Part shown: piece after piece, positions 63,532 through 64,000 of the stretch | Numbering within the stretch: the stretch's first letter is position 1 | How the letters are laid out: each line of letters opens with the position of its first letter | From: Couchioplanes caeruleus | GTDB taxonomy: Bacteria > Actinomycetota > Actinomycetes > Mycobacteriales > Micromonosporaceae | Length of the DNA: 64,000 nt | Assembly: GCF_003751945.1 (NCBI RefSeq) | Contig: NZ_RJKL01000001.1 | Location: forward strand, 2,976,001-3,040,000 | Reading direction: 5' to 3' | The notes under the pieces: generated by a model | Seen by the model: the letters and a program-made list of their open reading frames with translations, nothing else | What the model was told of the DNA's origin: nothing | Databases searched by the model: none | Position numbers and translations under genes: made by a program

Positions 63532-64000
63532 ATGACCGTATTCACGGGGCCCGAGGCTGCGGACGACGGTGTGTACCGCCCGATCCTGCGTCCTCGCCGC
63601 GGCGAACTCGCCGCCCTGCACCACCTCGACGCGGCCGCCGCCCGCCGGGTCACCCCCATCATCGAGGCCGCACCCTCGGAAAGGCTGCTCCCCCTAGTCC
63701 GCCAGCTTCCGCCCCGGACCGGCGCGATCGCCGTGGATCTCGGCGCCGTGCCGGACTCCGCGGACCGGCACGTCTCGCCGCCACTCGACCTCGCCGAAGC
63801 CCTGGCGGCGCTCGGGGTGGCGATGCTTCCGGTGCTCCGGGCGTACGACAGCCGTCGCCGCCTGATCGAGAACGGCCTGGCCGCTCGCATGCACCTGATG
63901 CGGGCGGTCTTGCGGCTTCAGCCGCACATCGACGCGCGCAACGCGGCCGAGGCGACCGCGACCACCGACCGGATGCTGGCCGGGGCGGGACTCGAGGCGG
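63532..64000 (+). CDS. Beta-family (phage T4 beta protein-like) protein, 3' end beyond the window
   Basis: ATG 63532 opens a frame that is still open at 64000 (156 residues seen). The N-terminus VYRPILRPRRGELAALHHLDAAAARRVTPIIEAAPSE has the start of the Beta protein family (YxPILKxKxGExxAL...ITPLIE), a TIM-barrel-like group of unknown biochemical role found in phages and in bacterial defence-type loci. The next strands (GAIAVDLGAVPDS, AMLPVLRAYDSRRRL) also fit. It is divergent from the SF1 ATPase. Confidence 0.75.
   Translation, partial: MTVFTGPEAADDGVYRPILRPRRGELAALHHLDAAAARRVTPIIEAAPSERLLPLVRQLPPRTGAIAVDLGAVPDSADRHVSPPLDLAEALAALGVAMLPVLRAYDSRRRLIENGLAARMHLMRAVLRLQPHIDARNAAEATATTDRMLAGAGLEA

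Overview
The window is chromosomal DNA of a high-GC actinobacterium, most likely a member of the Micromonosporaceae (Actinoplanes-like). The family is inferred from gene style; the phylum is well supported. Supporting markers are very high GC with GTG/TTG starts, a mycothiol-dependent dehydrogenase, the ClpS/DUF2017/Mec/CysO/CysM sulfur-carrier block in the order known from Mycobacterium, a 6C-type small RNA, two tRNAs and actinobacterial-type DnaA boxes (TTGTCCACA).

Layout. 0-6.2 kb: a WXG100-like protein and a YbaB-like partner, two secreted proteins, a GAF/LuxR regulator, then a gene-poor, eroded stretch (about 3.7-6.1 kb) holding a small unknown gene, ridA flanked by imperfect repeats, and a decayed tyrosine integrase against tRNA-His. 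6.2-10.6 kb: orn, a 6C RNA with its terminator, and a very long repeat-rich membrane protein. 10.7-15.9 kb: a CopC-CopD fusion divergent from an ECF sigma factor, followed by a tightly overlapping redox operon (MauE/DoxX, DsbA-like, membrane protein, Bcp). 16-19.3 kb: tRNA-Leu, acetyltransferase, VOC protein with AraC regulator, an expansin-like gene broken by an in-frame TGA, and a MOSC protein. 19.4-27 kb: a complete histidine-degradation operon (RpiR-type regulator, hutU, M20 amidohydrolase, hutF, hutI, hutH). 27-28.8 kb: a secreted beta-trefoil protein and an ATP-grasp protein.

28.8-41.3 kb is a housekeeping block that follows the M. tuberculosis Rv1330c-Rv1341 order in broad outline: rdgB, rph, (glycosyltransferase), MBL phosphodiesterase-like protein, (small membrane protein), cysM, cysO, a 27-codon ORF, mec, DUF2017, clpS, (large LuxR-family ATPase regulator), pncB, pncA. 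Between rph and the glycosyltransferase lie four perfect DnaA boxes at exact 30-bp spacing. 41.3-53.7 kb: MFS transporter, ctaD, FAD monooxygenase, VOC/AraC pair, a LigD-like protein with a defective ligase domain, a glycoside-hydrolase-like protein, mscR with an MBL hydrolase, MarR, cupin and a PAS-GGDEF-EAL protein.

53.9-64 kb looks like a nuclease/helicase island: an Mrr-like coiled-coil protein convergent with a 1405-residue SF1 helicase carrying a C-terminal PD-(D/E)XK-type nuclease, two colliding pseudogene fragments, tandem repeats, an unknown gene, and a short SF1 ATPase divergent from a Beta-family protein cut by the right edge. I regard this island as the best candidate for an undescribed, possibly anti-phage, system. 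The DnaA-box array, the CysO tail with its small upstream ORF, and the expansin stop codon are the other main points. All calls come from reading the sequence; no database search was run.
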